Assembly (NCBI GenBank): GCA_964458615.1
Contig: CAYWJR010000018.1
Location: 1 to 23,267, forward strand
DNA: 23,267 nt
Source of the DNA: SHNJ01 sp964458615
Lineage (GTDB): Bacteria; Pseudomonadota; Alphaproteobacteria; SHNJ01
Direction: 5' to 3'
In this document: positions 23,257 through 23,267 of the stretch, piece after piece
Layout of the letters: each line of letters opens with the position of its first letter
How positions within the stretch are numbered: position 1 is the first letter of the stretch
Position numbers and translations under genes: made by a program
The notes under the pieces: model-generated
The model's input: only the letters and a program-made list of their open reading frames with translations
The model's database searches: none
Told to the model about the DNA's origin: nothing

Positions 23257-23267
23257 AATTACGTTCC

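Noticed and set aside
1..23267. CRISPR array, insertion sequence, integrase, toxin-antitoxin pair or phage gene
   Set aside because: I saw no regularly spaced repeats, transposase or integrase motifs, or phage-type proteins anywhere in the window.

Overview
The window looks like a moderate-GC, Gram-negative, aerobic alphaproteobacterium. The strongest evidence is conserved gene order on the minus strand: ribB(A)-ribH-nusB-thiL, and bamE / CBP3-type chaperone / DUF177-rpmF-plsX-fabH-ihfA-merR-tRNA-Pro(GGG). A ubiquinol-cytochrome c chaperone implies a bc1 complex. A BamE lipoprotein implies an outer membrane. I cannot name the genus; no species-diagnostic marker is visible.

Layout from left to right. 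(1) Positions 1-2833, plus strand: the 3' end of a TPR protein, then a RimB-type retropepsin-like protease, a RimK-type glutamate ligase, and an M14-like AspA/AstE metallohydrolase. Together these look like a protein glutamylation module. (2) Positions 2846-9245, minus strand: a complete kdpF-A-B-C potassium-pump operon, including a 28-residue kdpF, followed by a kdpD gene that stops after its GAF domain and so has no histidine-kinase transmitter; no kdpE is present. (3) Positions 9349-14511: tRNA-Pro(GGG), a MerR-family regulator, ihfA, fabH, plsX, rpmF, DUF177 and the CBP3-type chaperone on the minus strand, then bamE diverging on the plus strand. (4) Positions 14532-15437: an unrecognised cysteine-rich 301-residue protein. 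(5) Positions 15541-17646: the proton-pumping pyrophosphatase hppA, with a clear terminator. (6) Positions 17941-23256: a secreted FliL-like protein, thiL, an M29 aminopeptidase, nusB, ribH and a RibBX-type riboflavin protein, all on the minus strand.

Functionally the window combines housekeeping (riboflavin, thiamine diphosphate, phospholipid and fatty-acid initiation, nucleoid architecture, transcription antitermination) with ion and energy membrane systems (KdpFABC, H+-PPase) and a post-translational modification cassette.

Most notable observations: a kinase-less KdpD ending 12 bp from a convergent gene; a REP-like palindrome translated in frame inside ThiL; a second, different palindrome that supplies the RibH C-terminus and stop codon and lies upstream of nusB; a RibA-like domain in the ribB fusion lacking all three zinc cysteines; an M29 peptidase splitting nusB from thiL; and the rimB-rimK-M14 cluster. 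I found no CRISPR array, IS element, prophage or clearly unprecedented system.
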